Assembly: GCF_000372725.1 (NCBI RefSeq)
Contig: NW_005195301.1
Location: 367,435 to 431,434 of the forward strand
Source: Emiliania huxleyi CCMP1516
Taxonomy: Eukaryota > Haptophyta > Isochrysidales > Noelaerhabdaceae
DNA length: 64,000 nt
Reading direction: 5' to 3'
Part shown: piece by piece, positions 34,312-45,899 of the stretch
Position numbering within the stretch: the stretch's first letter is position 1
Layout of the letters: each line of letters begins with the position of its first letter
Translations under genes and position numbers: made by a program
Notes under the pieces: model-generated
What the model was told of the DNA's origin: nothing
What the model saw: only the letters and a program-made list of their open reading frames with translations
Databases searched by the model: none

Positions 34312-35636
34312 TCATACACCATGGAGACCAACAGCCTTCCCCAGCGGTGTGGAAAGCGGCAGCGCAGCGCCGGGGAATCCCGCCCGAGAGACGGGAGGGC
34401 AAACATGGGAGACGGCTAACAGTTTGGCTAACAAACAAAACAAAGAGGGCCGACTGCGGCTCAGAGCATTCCTAAGGACCCACCCACCGCGCATAGGCGC
34501 GCAGGCGAGGGTGAACTGTCCGAGAGGGGCGGCACTCTCGTCGTAGAGGCTTAACTCCAAGTGAGTCTGCGGCCCCGCGTAGCTCGTTTCGTATGACGAC
34601 GTCGAGTCCGGCGGCGAAGCGGACCGAGGGCCGAGGAACGAGGCCACCTGCAGCTCGTAGCAGCGACCCTTGGCCAGCATGCTCCTCACTCGAGCTTGCC
34701 CGCGTGAACGGGGAGAGCAGCCGGTCGCGCTCAAACTCCTCGCGGTCGCGCTTGCGCGCCGCGCCGTCGGGGCCGTAGGCGCCGAGCCGGTTCTGCGCCC
34801 GCTCGAGCCAGCCGTAGAGCTGAGCGCGGCAGCGCTTGTAGGCGAGCGCCGCGTCGACCGCCGCGTGCCAGTTCTGCCGCGCGCGCATCCGTGCGGGTGG
34901 GAGGCGGACGATCCTGGTGCACGGATGGAAGGCGTGCTCCGCAATCTCTGTGGTGGTCGGGACGACGACCTGCTTGAGGGCGCTGCAGCTCGAGAAGGCG
35001 CTGGGCTCGATCAGCGTGAGGCTGGCGGGGAAGGTGATGGACGCGAGCTTGTTGTTGTAGGCGAAGGCCGATCTTCCGATGCTGATGAGGCCGTCGGGAA
35101 GGCGGATGTGGTTCAGGTCGTGGCACCTGGAGTCGAGTGCGTTGGTATTGAGGAGGAGAGACAGACGTGTAATATGGAACGCACGAGACTGTGTTTGGCA
35201 CACGCGCGCACCAGAGGAAGGCGCTCTGCTGGATGCGCTCCAGACTGGCGGGAAGGCGGATTTTCCTGAGTCTGTAGCACCCGCAGAACGTGCCGCTTCT
35301 GATCTCCTTGAGGCCGGCGGGAAGGACGATGGACCTGATGTCGCAATGCTGGAAGGCGTACTGTCCAACAGAGCAACCGTCAGGGATGGTTATCGACCGG
35401 AGCCCGCTGCAGTTCGCGAAGCTGCTGCTGCCAACATAGACGAGCGAACTCGGGAGTGTGACTTCTTGCAGGCACGCTTTGGAGTAAAAGGCGACGCGAG
35501 GAATGTGCGTCGTGCCGTCTGGCACCTCGACGAGTCGGTGGAAGCCGTCCCAAGGCTTTGGGTCAATAGGCGGAGGAGGAGGCTTCTCCGGCCCGAAGAA
35601 GTACCTGAACATCTCGGACAGCCTGCGCCTTTGCAT
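34312..35636 (-). CDS. BspA-type leucine-rich repeat protein (LRR_5)
   Basis: Exon 1 (35212-35636) starts at ATG 35636. A GT-AG intron (35127-35211) joins it in phase 2 to exon 2, which begins CHDLNHIRLPDGL. At least six repeats have the LRR_5 form (for example SLVYVGSSSFANCSGLRSITIPDGC and TLIEPSAFSSCSALKQVVVP). These are usual in surface or intracellular proteins of protists and host-associated bacteria; no function can be given. The repeats end in a charged helical region with NWHAAVDAALAYKRC. Near 34690 the coding signal moves to another frame, continuing with MLAKGRCYELQVASFLGPR and GGWVLRNALS. Either a short intron or an indel lies there; the stop used (34312) is tentative. Confidence 0.6.
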
Positions 35637-36580
35637 TGCGAGACAGGATCAGGTATGAAGCTGCGAGCACTCCGGTGAGGACTCGCTCTCTGAGTGCGAG
35701 GACGAAGGCGGCTGAGGCGAAGCTGTTACCAGCCACTGAGCCGCTGGGCAGCGAGTGGCCTGCTTTCTGATTACGAGCACGCCAATGAAAATAACACGAT
35801 TGCCCCACAGCAGAGCAGGGAAGGCGTTGTTGGGGGGAGGCGTTGTTGAGCATCCCTCCGGGGGCCCCTCTGCGCCGGGGAGGCGTTGTTGGCGGCTAGG
35901 ACGCAAGCGTCCGTCGCCTTTTTCAAACTCGGGGCCCACTCCGCTACGCTCCGACCCGAATTTGGAGGGCCATGAAGTTTAAGGTGGCAGTCCGGGTTTC
36001 GCGAGACGGGTGTCGTCCCGCACGATGGCATCACGCTCACACCTGCCGACCGCCGCCACGGCGGCGAGACGCCTTCTCCGCCACCGCAGCGCCGGCCACA
36101 GGCCAGCGCTAGGCAGCTACCGGCCACACCGGGCCGGATTTGCCGGTAACCGTCGCCGCACACTCCTACGTCCACGCCGCTGTGACGTCTGGCGACGAGG
36201 CGCCGGCCGCCAAGCTTCATCGCCAACGTGGTCGCTGGCTGGTCCTCTCGGCTCGGCCACGCGTCGGCCCAGCTCACACGAGCTCCAGACAGCCACCAGT
36301 CGCCGCGCGCAAAGCGTACGGGTCGCCGGCTCCCTGTTGTGCTCTCACGCTGGCCGGCGTAAAACTGTACTGGCAGTTGTCATGCCGTACCCGTCGCGTT
36401 TCGAAAGGGAGCCCTCAATCGACGCGTCTACACGCACCGCGCCACCGCTCTCCACAACTGCTACCGTGGACATCAAGCTCCTCGACTCGATCTGCGGCTA
36501 CGACGGCGCTCTAGCTGCTGGCTCTCGCGAGTGTCTGGCGACCCGCTCAGGCTTGCGAAACGGCCGCCCACGGCGACGTG
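35637..36580. other. Repeat-bearing intergenic DNA
   Basis: GGAGGCGTTGTTG occurs three times between about 35820 and 35895. A segment near 35968-36002 (TTAAGGTGGCAGTCCGGGTT, seen inverted) recurs at about 38175-38195, so it is dispersed. No exon recognised. Confidence 0.5.
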
Positions 36581-36589
36581 TTTCGAGCT

Positions 36590-37260
36590 CGCTGGCCTTC
36601 TCCGCGCGGTTGGGCCCGCCCCTAGTCGGGGCCGACCCGCCCAGTCACTGGGCAGCGCGTGCGCCGTCATCCTGGACGACGGTGTGCCGATGCATCCGGG
36701 AGGCTCCGCGGGGCTGCTATAGCAGCCTCGGGAGGGTCGAAAATCGAAGCCGGAGCGGCGGACCACGGAAGCTCCACGGACGGTGAGGCGGGCTGTGGTT
36801 GGCCCCCCCTGACCGGGTGAGGGAGTGGCGCCCCGGGAGTGCCGCTCCGGCGACGTCTGTGGCCTCCAAGGTACCGTGACCGCGGTGCTCGCTCTCGCGG
36901 CCGTCTCACGACCTGCTCGAGACGAAAACTGGAGCGGACGGTGCGACGAACCGCGAGTGGGATGGTCTTCTCCGCCCGGCTGGGGCCGCCCCTAGTCGGG
37001 GCCGATCCGCCCAGTCACTGGGCAGTGCGTGCGCCGGCGTTCTGGACGACGGTGTGCTGGTGCATCCGGGAGGCTCCGCGGGGCTGCTCTAGCAGCCTCG
37101 GGAGGGTCGAAAATCGAAGCCGAAGCGGCGGACCACGGAAGCTCCACGGACGGTGAGGCGGGCTGTGGTTGGCCCCCCCTGACCGGGTGAGGGAGTGGCG
37201 CCCCGGGAGTGCCGCTCCGGCGACGTCTGTGGCCTCCACGGTACCGTGACCGCGCCGGCC
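36590..37260 (+). repeat. Large tandem duplication, period about 370 bp
   Basis: About 295 bases (TTCTCCGCGC...GGTACCGTGACCGCG) at about 36595-36892 recur at about 36965-37262 with few changes. Each copy contains the palindrome-like GGCTGCT(A/C)TAGCAGCC. No open frame is shared convincingly. Confidence 0.9.
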
Positions 37261-37382
37261 TCGCTCGGGAGGCTCTTTCGGAGCCGTCGGCCTCCGAAAC
37301 CGTCGCGTTGCTGCGCCTGGACGGCTTCGATGCTCGCCAAACCCGTCGGCACCGTTCATATACACATGAATTGTGAGTGAAC

Positions 37383-37523
37383 GCGCATTTTTTGGCGATT
37401 TCATTCGCATATGCCGAAATGTTAGTTTCGATCTAGTCCTCACGGACACAAAACAGAGGCCTCCTAGCACGGAGAAGCGACTAAGAGTCGCCGACGTGCG
37501 AATGAAATCGCCGAAAAATACGC
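37383..37523. mobile_element. MITE-like element with about 27-bp terminal inverted repeats
   Basis: Left end GCGCATTTTTTGGCGATTTC and ATTCGCAT; right end is its imperfect reverse complement (GTGCGAATGAAATCGCCG and AAAAATACGC). Interior about 85 bases, no coding capacity. Flanks show no clear target duplication. Confidence 0.7.
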
Positions 37524-39426
37524 CCGGAATCACAATTGATCCCGTCGACAAGGCGCCCCAATCGCGGAGGTCTGGCGCGGGCGTGGAGGCGAGCATCGAC
37601 GCCTCGACGGTTGCTCTTCAGAGGCCGTAAACAGGCGCCTGAAAAAGGAGAGAACGCGAGACTGATCACGCGCGCGGAAAAGCCCGAGGGGCGAATCTAA
37701 AGTGCCGAGGCGCTTGCTAATCACCCCAGCTAGGGCCACGGAGGCGCTCGCGGCAGGTCTCCGCGCGCGCGCTGGCCGGTGGCAGCTGATCTCGGGCGGC
37801 GGGCGGCGGGAATGGGCTCGGGCGGCACCTTTTGCCCTCAAAAGTCGTTCGAGAGTACCGGGTCGCGGCGGGAACGCGCCCATCCGCTCGATGGGTGTCA
37901 GGAGTCGATCGCCTGCGCCAGGAGCGAGCACGGGAGTCGTCGCGATGGGAGTCGTAGCGGCGTGGCGCTCGGCTTCGAGAGAGCGACGTGGGCGCGGCGG
38001 CGCGGGCGGCCGGTGGGGCGCGTGAGGTCCGCACCTTCGCGACGGGCAGGCTCGATACGGCCGCTGGCCGGGGCGGCCGCTCGACCGGCCGCCGCGGTCG
38101 TTCCGGCGGCGGCGTCGGCGTCGGCGTCGCGAGCGAACTGGCTCGCATTCGACGAGCGACCCTCTTCACACAGAACCCGGACTGCCACCTTAAGGTGTTG
38201 CTGCGCAAAAGGGGTCGGGGCGCGGGCGCGCGCGCGGCAGGCCGAGAGTTCTTTTTGGAGATCAGACCTTTCGATGGCTCATGCTTTCTATGTCTATCTC
38301 ATGCTTCATGACACGACACGCGGTGGTGGAGCTGGTGGAGCTGTCAGCTGATCGATCCAAGCGGGTGGGGAGGGGGAGGCATGGCTGGCTGCAGGTCTGC
38401 CCGTCGGCCCGGCCTCTGACGTGGTGCTGCCGCTGCATTGGCTGAAGAAGAGAGGTGCGACTTGATTGGAGGCGCTGGAGGCAATGGCGCTAGCGAAGGG
38501 AGGTTGGGCCGGGCCGTGAGGGGCTGATGGCGCTGGCCAGCGCGGGGTGTGAGATGTCGTCGCTCGTCGTATACTGCTGGCCCTCGCCCTCGAGTTGCCA
38601 GGGCTGTGGGCTGCAGAATTTGCGTCTGTAGCGTCTACGTCTGCAGGCTCTGCAGCGTGATGGCAGGCGGGACTGCGAGGCCGGCGGCAGCGGAAGGAGA
38701 GGCTGGGCACGAGCCAGGAACAGGCTGGCCAGGCCCGCAGGTGGCTGCGCTCGGGCGAGGCGCGCGCGCGCATGGCAGGCCGAGCAGGCTCGGCATATAT
38801 GGTGAACCTCCGATGTCGCGATGGATGGGATGCGGTCATTTCGCTGACGGTCGATATCTCACATGCACACAGACCAGGGGTAGTTGGCGGGGTCATGGGA
38901 AGCGTCCGTCGTGAATCGTGTATATACGTGGCGTGTGCTACAGCTCTCAAACGGCTTACAGTGTGATAAAGCCCTCTTCCCCTTTCTCTCTCCCACTCTA
39001 CAATAGTACGGTAGATATAGTCGCGTGCAAAACGTGTGAACCCAATTGCGGCGGTACGTCTTCCCGATCACCTAGGCATAGGGCGCATACCCCCGGTACC
39101 GCTGTCCGCTCAGCCTCAGGCTCTCTAGCCGCGACATTTCGTACGCGCGAGGTAGCCGTAAAGAGGAGGCCCCTGTGTTCCATTACACACTCTTTTGTGT
39201 ATTACCTCCTCTATTTGCTTTCACGACAGCGCGCGCGGCCCACACGAGAGACGGGGAGAGCGTCCGAGAGAAGCAAGCACATGGGAAGCCGGCACCAACT
39301 TGATTCCCGGATCGGCGTCTCCCCCTCCCCCTATGTGCCGCCACCCCCCTCCAATCCGTAATTCCGTAAAATCGCGCGAAAAGCGCCCTAATCGAGCTGG
39401 AGAGCGGCCCCCAGCCGCATGGGAGC
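37524..39426. other. Long stretch without a supportable gene
   Basis: Only shadow frames in GC-rich sequence. The left arm of the inverted repeat described at 39290-40617 begins at its right end. Confidence 0.5.
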
Positions 39427-40617
39427 GTGCCCCAGCTAGCAGGAGGCGTTAGACGTACTTTCGGAAGGACTTTCGGCGACGTCCGTTCCCTTGGACACGT
39501 CGACAAATGGCACCGACCGACGCAGCTCAGCATTGTGCTGGAGCGCCTGCTCAACGAACTCGGAATAGCCAACCTCAGTATGTTCGAGACTGTGCTCATG
39601 CACGATACAGGCGCGGTGCTCGACGCGATCCGAAGCACCGCTGCAGCCGCAGAGGCTGGTGCGGCGGTTTATGCCAGCTCGGCCACGAGCAATGTTGTTG
39701 TGTGCCAAAGCAGCACTGCTACCGCTGGCGCAATCTCTGTTCAGCACGAGGGCAGCATCTCCCGCACTCTCGTCAGCACAGACGCGCAAACCACGCTAAA
39801 GGGCTCGGACATCCATGCAGCCGCGAGTAGTGCGAGTGCTGAGATGCTGCTCCGGCAGGAGTTGGAAGAGAAGTTGCGGTCACAGACCAAGGAGCTCGCT
39901 TCTGAGCAGCGCTCTGCGAACGCTATGAAGAAGGCGCTCGCGTCGGCGCGGGATGAGCTTGCTGCGGCACAAGAGCTGAGGCGCTCCGACTGCGACAACC
40001 TGAGGACAGCGCAGCAGGCTGCTAAACGCGACATCAAAAGCGGCTGAGCGGATGGCCGACCAGGCAAATCATGCAGCTCGAGCTGAGTGTGAGTGGCGTA
40101 TCGGCGAGATGCGGGCCAAGATGCAGGCCGAGCTGCGCGAGCAGCTCGACGCGCTGCAGATTTCGATGGAGGCAGAGGCGAGGCGCGCTGATGCCGCAGA
40201 GGCAGAGAGGTCAAGGCTGTACGACAAGATGGAGGGGATTATGCGCACGCGTGAGGGGTTGATAGACGCACTCGCAGAGGCGCAGCGCAAGCGCGAACAA
40301 GTGATTGTTAAGAGATATACGTAGCGTTACAGTCGTACGGTCGTCGACCCTCCCACCGTGTGGGCCGCCCGGACCCCGGAGAGCGCGCTGCGCGCAGCGC
40401 TGCGCGAGCATTGGAGAGGCCAGCCCCCGGCTTCTCAGCATGTCGCGAGCGCTGAGTCTCTGCCTGCCTGGTAGCTGGGTGCGGTGGGCGTGGGGGACTC
40501 CCTGGTGGCTTTTGGTTACAAATTTACGGATTTACGGATTTACGGATCGACCCCCTCCCTCCCCGTCCCGCGACCCGGCCGTGAGACGCCGATCCGGGAA
40601 TCAAGTTGGTGCCGGAA
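39290..40617. mobile_element. Candidate mobile segment: coiled-coil ORF between inverted repeats
   Basis: Left arm (about 39290-39365) reads CCGGCACCAACTTGATTCCC, then GGATCGGCGTCTC, then after a C-rich stretch ATCCGTAATTCCGTAAA. The right arm (about 40517-40617) is the same series on the other strand, with ATCCGTAAATCCGTAAA. The arms are about 30 + 17 matching bases. The only frame between them is the coiled-coil gene. No transposase is visible, so this could be a non-autonomous element or a coincidental pair of dispersed repeats. Confidence 0.45.
39427..40324 (+). CDS. Coiled-coil protein, unrecognised (single-base frame break)
   Basis: The frame is open upstream of the first ATG (39580), with a plausible folded segment RSLGHVDKWHRPTQLSIVLERLL before it, so the true start may lie in an earlier exon. 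After a Ser/Thr/Ala-rich stretch the protein is a long coiled coil (LLRQELEEKLRSQTKELASEQ, then MRAKMQAELREQLDALQ, ending EAQRKREQVIVKRYT). At about 40036-40039 an AAAA run breaks the frame: one frame ends in a stop at 40045-40047 and the next continues as coiled coil. Removing one A would join them. No family assigned. Confidence 0.5.
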
Positions 40618-41138
40618 GGGGGGAAAGCGCGGCGGGGAGGCGAGAGGGCGCGGGCGGGATCCGGGATGGGGCACAAAAGAGCACATGCACATGCGTACGA
40701 TGGATCGCGGCCGCGAGGAGGCAGCCATCAAGGCGCACACAAGAGCGGGGGCAGGCGAGGACGGCGGCGAGCGCAGCGGGCGGCCGCCCCACCTCCCCGC
40801 GGATAGGGGACGGGTCCGTCAGCTGTCGCAGCTCTTCCACGCCTCCGAGTTGCGGTCGCCGTGAATCGCTCGGGGGGCCGGACCTCTTTTGCCCCGTGTG
40901 CCGACACGCCTCTCTCCATCATCTTCAGAGCGCCTCTGAGCTCTGTGTGGAATGGGCGGGTCTCGCGGTCGCGGTCGCGCGGTGTCGTGTGTGTGAACCG
41001 GCGTTACGCTCTCGCGTCTCGGCGGACTGGGCGCGCCGGCTGGACACGACGCGCTGCGGAGCTCGCCACCGTGGCTACACGAACTGTTGGTCGGTCGTTT
41101 CGCGGTTGACGCGAGTGTGTCCCCTCGTCTAGCAATAT
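40325..41138. other. Intergenic stretch
   Basis: Contains the right arm of the inverted repeat (about 40517-40617) and short duplicated TTTACGGAT units. A possible small exon around 40650-40860 (KEHMHMRTMDRGREEAAIKAH) cannot be supported. Confidence 0.4.
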
Positions 41139-44100
41139 TCACCCCACCAAAACGCCCGTGGATCGATTCTGCTCGACGCCGACACTTGAGCCGACGACGC
41201 GCAGAAAGTACGACGACCCTGGCGCCGCACGCACGCGCGACGCGCCTTCCCCTCCCCCGGGGGGTCGGCACGTGGAGGCGTCGGGGGCTACATGGTCCGA
41301 CGACGGTGGCAAGTGCCCCTCGAGCCGGCTTAAGTTGAAGAAGTAACCCCCCATCCCGGCCGCGGCGCGCAGGTCGACGTACGCCCGGTGCCGCGGCTCG
41401 GCGAGGGCGATCGACTTGCTAGCCATCGGCAAGCTCGTGTCCTTCAGCCGAGAAATCACCTCGATGAGGCCATAGGCGGCGCGCGACGCGGAGAAGCGCC
41501 GCTCGAGGAGCCGGCGGCCGCCGTTGGCGAGGCGGCGCCAAAGCGACGCGTTGTAGTAGGCGTGCAGCGTCTGGCGTGCGAAACTGGCCGGCCTGTCGGC
41601 GATCAGCACGTCGCGGCCGTGTACCGCGTGCATGCCATCGGCGGCGACGCTCGTGCAAATGACCGGGACGCCCAGCTGGTGCGCGCTGTTGATTTTGCCC
41701 TTGACGCCGGCCCCCCACCGCAGCGGGGCGACCGAGAGCCGCATCCGGCCGTAGAGCGAGCGCAGCTCGGAGAGGTGGCCGTGGACGAGGATGCGAGGCA
41801 GTTTGGCGGGATCGCCCGCGTCCGTCCCGTTGAGGGCGAGGACGGCGGGGGGCATCTGGTTTGCTCCGACCACGTGGAAGATAAACCCGCGATCGGCTCG
41901 GGCGCGCGGGTCGGAGAGGAGGCGCGGCATGACGTGCGCGGCGAAGAAGAGGACGGCGTCGCGGTTGGGTAGGTGATTGAAGTTGCCCACAAAGACGAGC
42001 CCCGACCGCTCGCGGAAGAGCGCCACGGTGGGCGGCGCTGGCTCGTGCGCGTTTGCAATCACAACCACGGGCGGCGCCGAGAAGCCCTCCGCTTGTAGCT
42101 CTCGCCGGAGCGCGGCTCGTTCGGCCTCGCTGACGACCACGGCGATTGTGCTCGTCGCGGCAGCCCGTAGCTCTCTCGCGCGCATTCTGGCGTGCTCGGC
42201 CGCCGTGGCCGCCGCGCGGCTGGTGGTGGCGGCGGCGGCACCAAAGACAGAAGCAAGCAACTTCGACTCGGCGGCGTGTAGCGCCATGAAGCGTCGGCGC
42301 TGCGCCTCGCGCTCAAAGTGGAGGTCGACGGTGTCGAAGACGACGGGGGTGGTTGGGTAGGTGCGCGTCAGCAGCGGCGCCGCCGCCGCGTAGGTGTCGC
42401 GCCGAGCGACGATGATGAAATCGTACGGTTCGTGAGCAGCGCCCGCCGCAGACAACTGCGCGAGCGGAGGCAGCACTCGCACTCCGAGGAACTGCAGCAG
42501 CCTCGCATAGCGTGCGTGCCGGCCGGCGCCAGAGCGCTGCACCGTTGCGATCGAGACGTGGCAACGCATCGCGAGCAGCAGCTTAAGCAGCGTCATTGTG
42601 CGCACCGACCCCGAGTCGCGGTCCGGCTCCGGGAGGATCATGTCCAACCACAGGATGCGGTACGAGTAGAGGCGCGTCGCGGCGACGTGCGTGTATAGCC
42701 TCTTCATGGGCGCTCGGCATGCGGTGGCAGCGGGGCAAGCAGGCAAGTGCGAAGCCAGCGCGGCCGTCCACTTGCCGACGAAGTGGCGCCGGTTGCGCGC
42801 GACCCGCTTCTCCACCTCCGCGCCAAAGGTGGAGTGCGAGAGATGGAGGACGCGTGCGAGCGGCTGGTAGATGACCCGCAGGCCAGCCTGGCGCAGCGTG
42901 AAGGAGAGGTCCGTGTCCTCGTAGTAGCCCGGCGAGTAGTGAACGTCAAACATGCCGCGGCCGACGAAGTCGGTGCGCCGCACCAGCGCGAAGGCCGCAG
43001 AGACGTAATCGGTTTCGCGCGCGTAGCTGCGGTCGTGGCCGCCGTTATCGCCGCGGGTCGCGTGCGAGCCCTTGCGGAACCACGCGCCGGAACCGTCGGA
43101 CCACGCGATCGCGCCAGCCTCCTGGACGACGTCTCCTACGTCCATACCACCCGTACACAGGTTTGGTTCTGGGTGCGCGTGGCAGGTTTCTTGTTGTCGG
43201 AGCGCCTTCGCCGATCAGCTGCGCGCCGACGGCACCGACATCCGCCAGCGTGTCAAAGGTGGCGAGCATCGCTGCCAGCGCGCCGCGCGTGACAAAGGCA
43301 TCGTTATTGACGAAGAGGAGGTAGGTGCCGTTCGCGCGCCTCGCCGCCTCCGTTGTCGCGAGCGTGAAGCCGACAGCCGTAGGGTAGCGCGCGAGCTGGT
43401 AACGTATACCATGCGCGTGCGCCAGCGAAGCGAGAACCGCGGGTAGCTCGCCGGTGGAATTGGTGGAGCCGTCATCGACGAGCAAGTACTCGGCGGAGGG
43501 CAGCTCGTCGGCGCACGCAAAGAGTGCGCGCATGCACTGTGCTGTCATCGTCTCACCCTCGCGAAAGCTCACAATGACAGAGACGGCCGGGGAAGCTCCT
43601 CGCGGCGGCGCGCGTTGGCCGCCGCTGCCTCGACCTGGAGGCGGCTCGCCGCTGCATCGACGGAGCGGCAGGCGCCATGCCGCCTCCTCCACCCAGCTGG
43701 GAGGGTTAGAGGCCAACCGAGTGTGCGACTGGAGCGCTGGCGGCCGGAAGCGTGCCGTCCGGGCCCAGTCGGCACGGCTCATCCATGCAGGCTTGGCCAC
43801 AGCGCCGCCCTCTCCGCTGCCGCCCTCCGCGTCGGCCTCCGCTCCACGCTCTGAGCTTCCGCCCACGCTTTCACTGACGAGAGTGCCCGCGTCCCCGACG
43901 AGTCGAGAGGCGGCGGACGTGGCGCCGCCGCGGATGGCATCCTCGTTGACGACGCCACTCTCGGCTTCGCAACACCGCCATGCAAATGTCAGGCGGAGCC
44001 GCGGCCAGTCCAATTCGGCTGGCCGTGCCGGCGAGTAGTAGGCACACGAGTCCCGGACGCCGCGAGCTGGCTTCGAGGCAGCCTCACGGCGACTGCGCCC

Positions 44101-45006
44101 GCCGCCACGGTTGGCAGTCGTGCGTGCGGCGTCGAAGCGGCGCTCAAAGGTGGCTTCCGGCTCGGAGAGCACCTCGTCGAATTCCGCCTTCGGGCCATCG
44201 GCTGCAGCGGCGTCGAGCGATCGGCCACCGCTATCGCTGGCGTCGCGGATCAGGAAGGCGAGTGGGCTGCGGGAGGAGGAGGTGGGAAGGGTCAACGGCC
44301 TCTCTAAGTCCCATCTCTTTTTGCACCGCCTAGGCTACAACCACCTGCTCGAACGGGTGCCGAGAATTGAACCCGGAGTCAACGCAAGAGGTACCCGAAA
44401 CCGACCATCGTAGACTATGTGTGACCACTGCGCGAGCAGACGCCGGCCCTCGTGGAGCTCCGTGTCCGGTGGGACTGCTGAGCCAGGCAAAAGGTACAGG
44501 CGGTGCGTGAAGTTGGCACCGAGGCGCGACGCTGCGCGGTGATAGCAGCGGCGCGTCCCGGTGAGCTGCAGCTCGGCGTCGATCAGGTGGCGAGAGTGAT
44601 TATTCGGGCGCTCCGCCGGAAGTGCGAGCCGTGCGAGCTCAAACCGCATGTAGGCTGCCCACACTGACCCTTTGACCATGAGCGTCGGCTTTTGAGCGGT
44701 GGCGTTGCACGAGGGCAGCGAGCAAGAAATGGCAGCATTCGCGTACGCGTGGCGGACGCACTGATCCGTGCCTGCCATCCTGTACACACGATCGTCCCAC
44801 CACGCGGCCACCTGCTGTCGTGGCTGATGCCGTGGCACTCGCTTGCCAGTGCCAGCCAATGCGTTGCTGCCGGCGAGGTGCGCTGGCGTTCGGACGATGG
44901 CAGTAGACGCACGGTGCGACACCTCCGTGGCAGTGTGGAAACGGCGCACGACAACAACTGCTAGCAGAGGCAGGCATGTCGCAGATGCAAGCAAGACTCG
45001 CTTCAT
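41139..45006 (-). CDS. Single-pass membrane glycosyltransferase, GT2-GT4 fusion
   Basis: Three exons (44402-45006, 43212-44266, 41139-43135) join to 1,218 residues. The N-terminus MKRVLLASATCLPLLAVVVV is a type II signal anchor, placing the catalytic part in the Golgi or ER lumen. A GT2 domain follows, with VSVIVSFREGE, YLLVDDGSTNST (DDGS), LLFVNNDAF and GYYEDTDLSFTLRQAG (acidic ED..L base). Then a GT-B/GT4-like domain: YDFIIVARRD, GLVFVGNFNHLPNRD, FHVVGANQ and VAPLRWGAGVKGK...GVPVICT. Two activities on one chain suggest synthesis of a defined disaccharide, perhaps for scale or coccolith polysaccharide (inference). Intron 2 (43136-43211) fits GC-AG; intron 1 (44267-44401) fits GT-AG and joins VYDGR to PLAFLIRD. 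The first exon's assignment to this gene is my inference from matching phase. Confidence 0.75.
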
Positions 45007-45899
45007 GCGCAACTCGGCAGCGCCCGCCGCCAAGACGCAGGTCGGCCTTCTCAGTCTTCTCAGGTACGGGAACGATGGTGCTAGGGAGTGGAGCGAAGAG
45101 GCGCCGGGCGCGCGCACGCCTCCGCAGGAGAGCCGTCCGAAGGAGTGCCGTCGGCCTTTACTTGGGCTGGGTGTGTGCAGCCGCACCCTTTTCGACGCAT
45201 GAGTGAGGGTTGTGTCTTCTGAGATGTTTGTTTTTGTCTTGTGTGTGTGTGTTCTGTCTCCATCCACGTTTATTTATCGATTTCCGTCTCACAGTAGCGT
45301 ATTTTGAGCACTGAGAAGGAGAAACGATGGGGGAAAAGAAATGAGAAAATGTGAATTCAACTGAAAATGCAGTTATCTCTTATGAATCCCTCAAACAAAG
45401 GCAGTGTTGTATGACTCCGTACCAACACACGCCGGACACTTGATGATGATGATTCCCCGATTGAATGATTCAATCATGAATCAATGATTGATGTGTCCTC
45501 AAGACGTTTTTATGCGCGCCCCGAGTGTATGCGGCCACCTCGGCACGATTGGTCCACAGCGAAGCCGGAGCTCACACCTCACAGCTCAGCACAGTCCACA
45601 GACCCACCTTATTCTACTCCAGAGCTAGAAAAGACAGTACATTTCCTCAGAGGAACCGGAGAGCGAGCACAAGAGAGAGACTCGTCACACTACGAAAACA
45701 CGCTATATAAGCAGTAAGCACCGGAAGCGAATCGAGATATATACGCCATGTGTCTTCGCCCTCCCCCGCCCACAAAACCACGCAGCGTCACAAACTCCGC
45801 CGAAGTCAGGCAATCTTGGTCTCGTCCGAGAGAAGGGGGAGGGCGCGCCTACGTGGTTTTCACCGTGAGCAGGGGTGTGCACTTGCCGCCTCACACCCT
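45007..45899. other. Intergenic between the GT fusion and NhaA genes
   Basis: Unusually AT-rich for the window near 45290-45500, including a palindromic ATGATTCAATCATGAATCAATGATTG stretch near 45464-45490 (split by short gaps). No gene seen. Confidence 0.5.

Noticed and set aside
44350-44395. tRNA gene (T-arm-like CCGGGTTCAATTCTCGG on the minus strand)
   Set aside because: No matching acceptor stem, D-arm or anticodon arm of proper length; it lies within the proposed intron of the GT2-GT4 gene. Possibly a tRNA-derived scrap.
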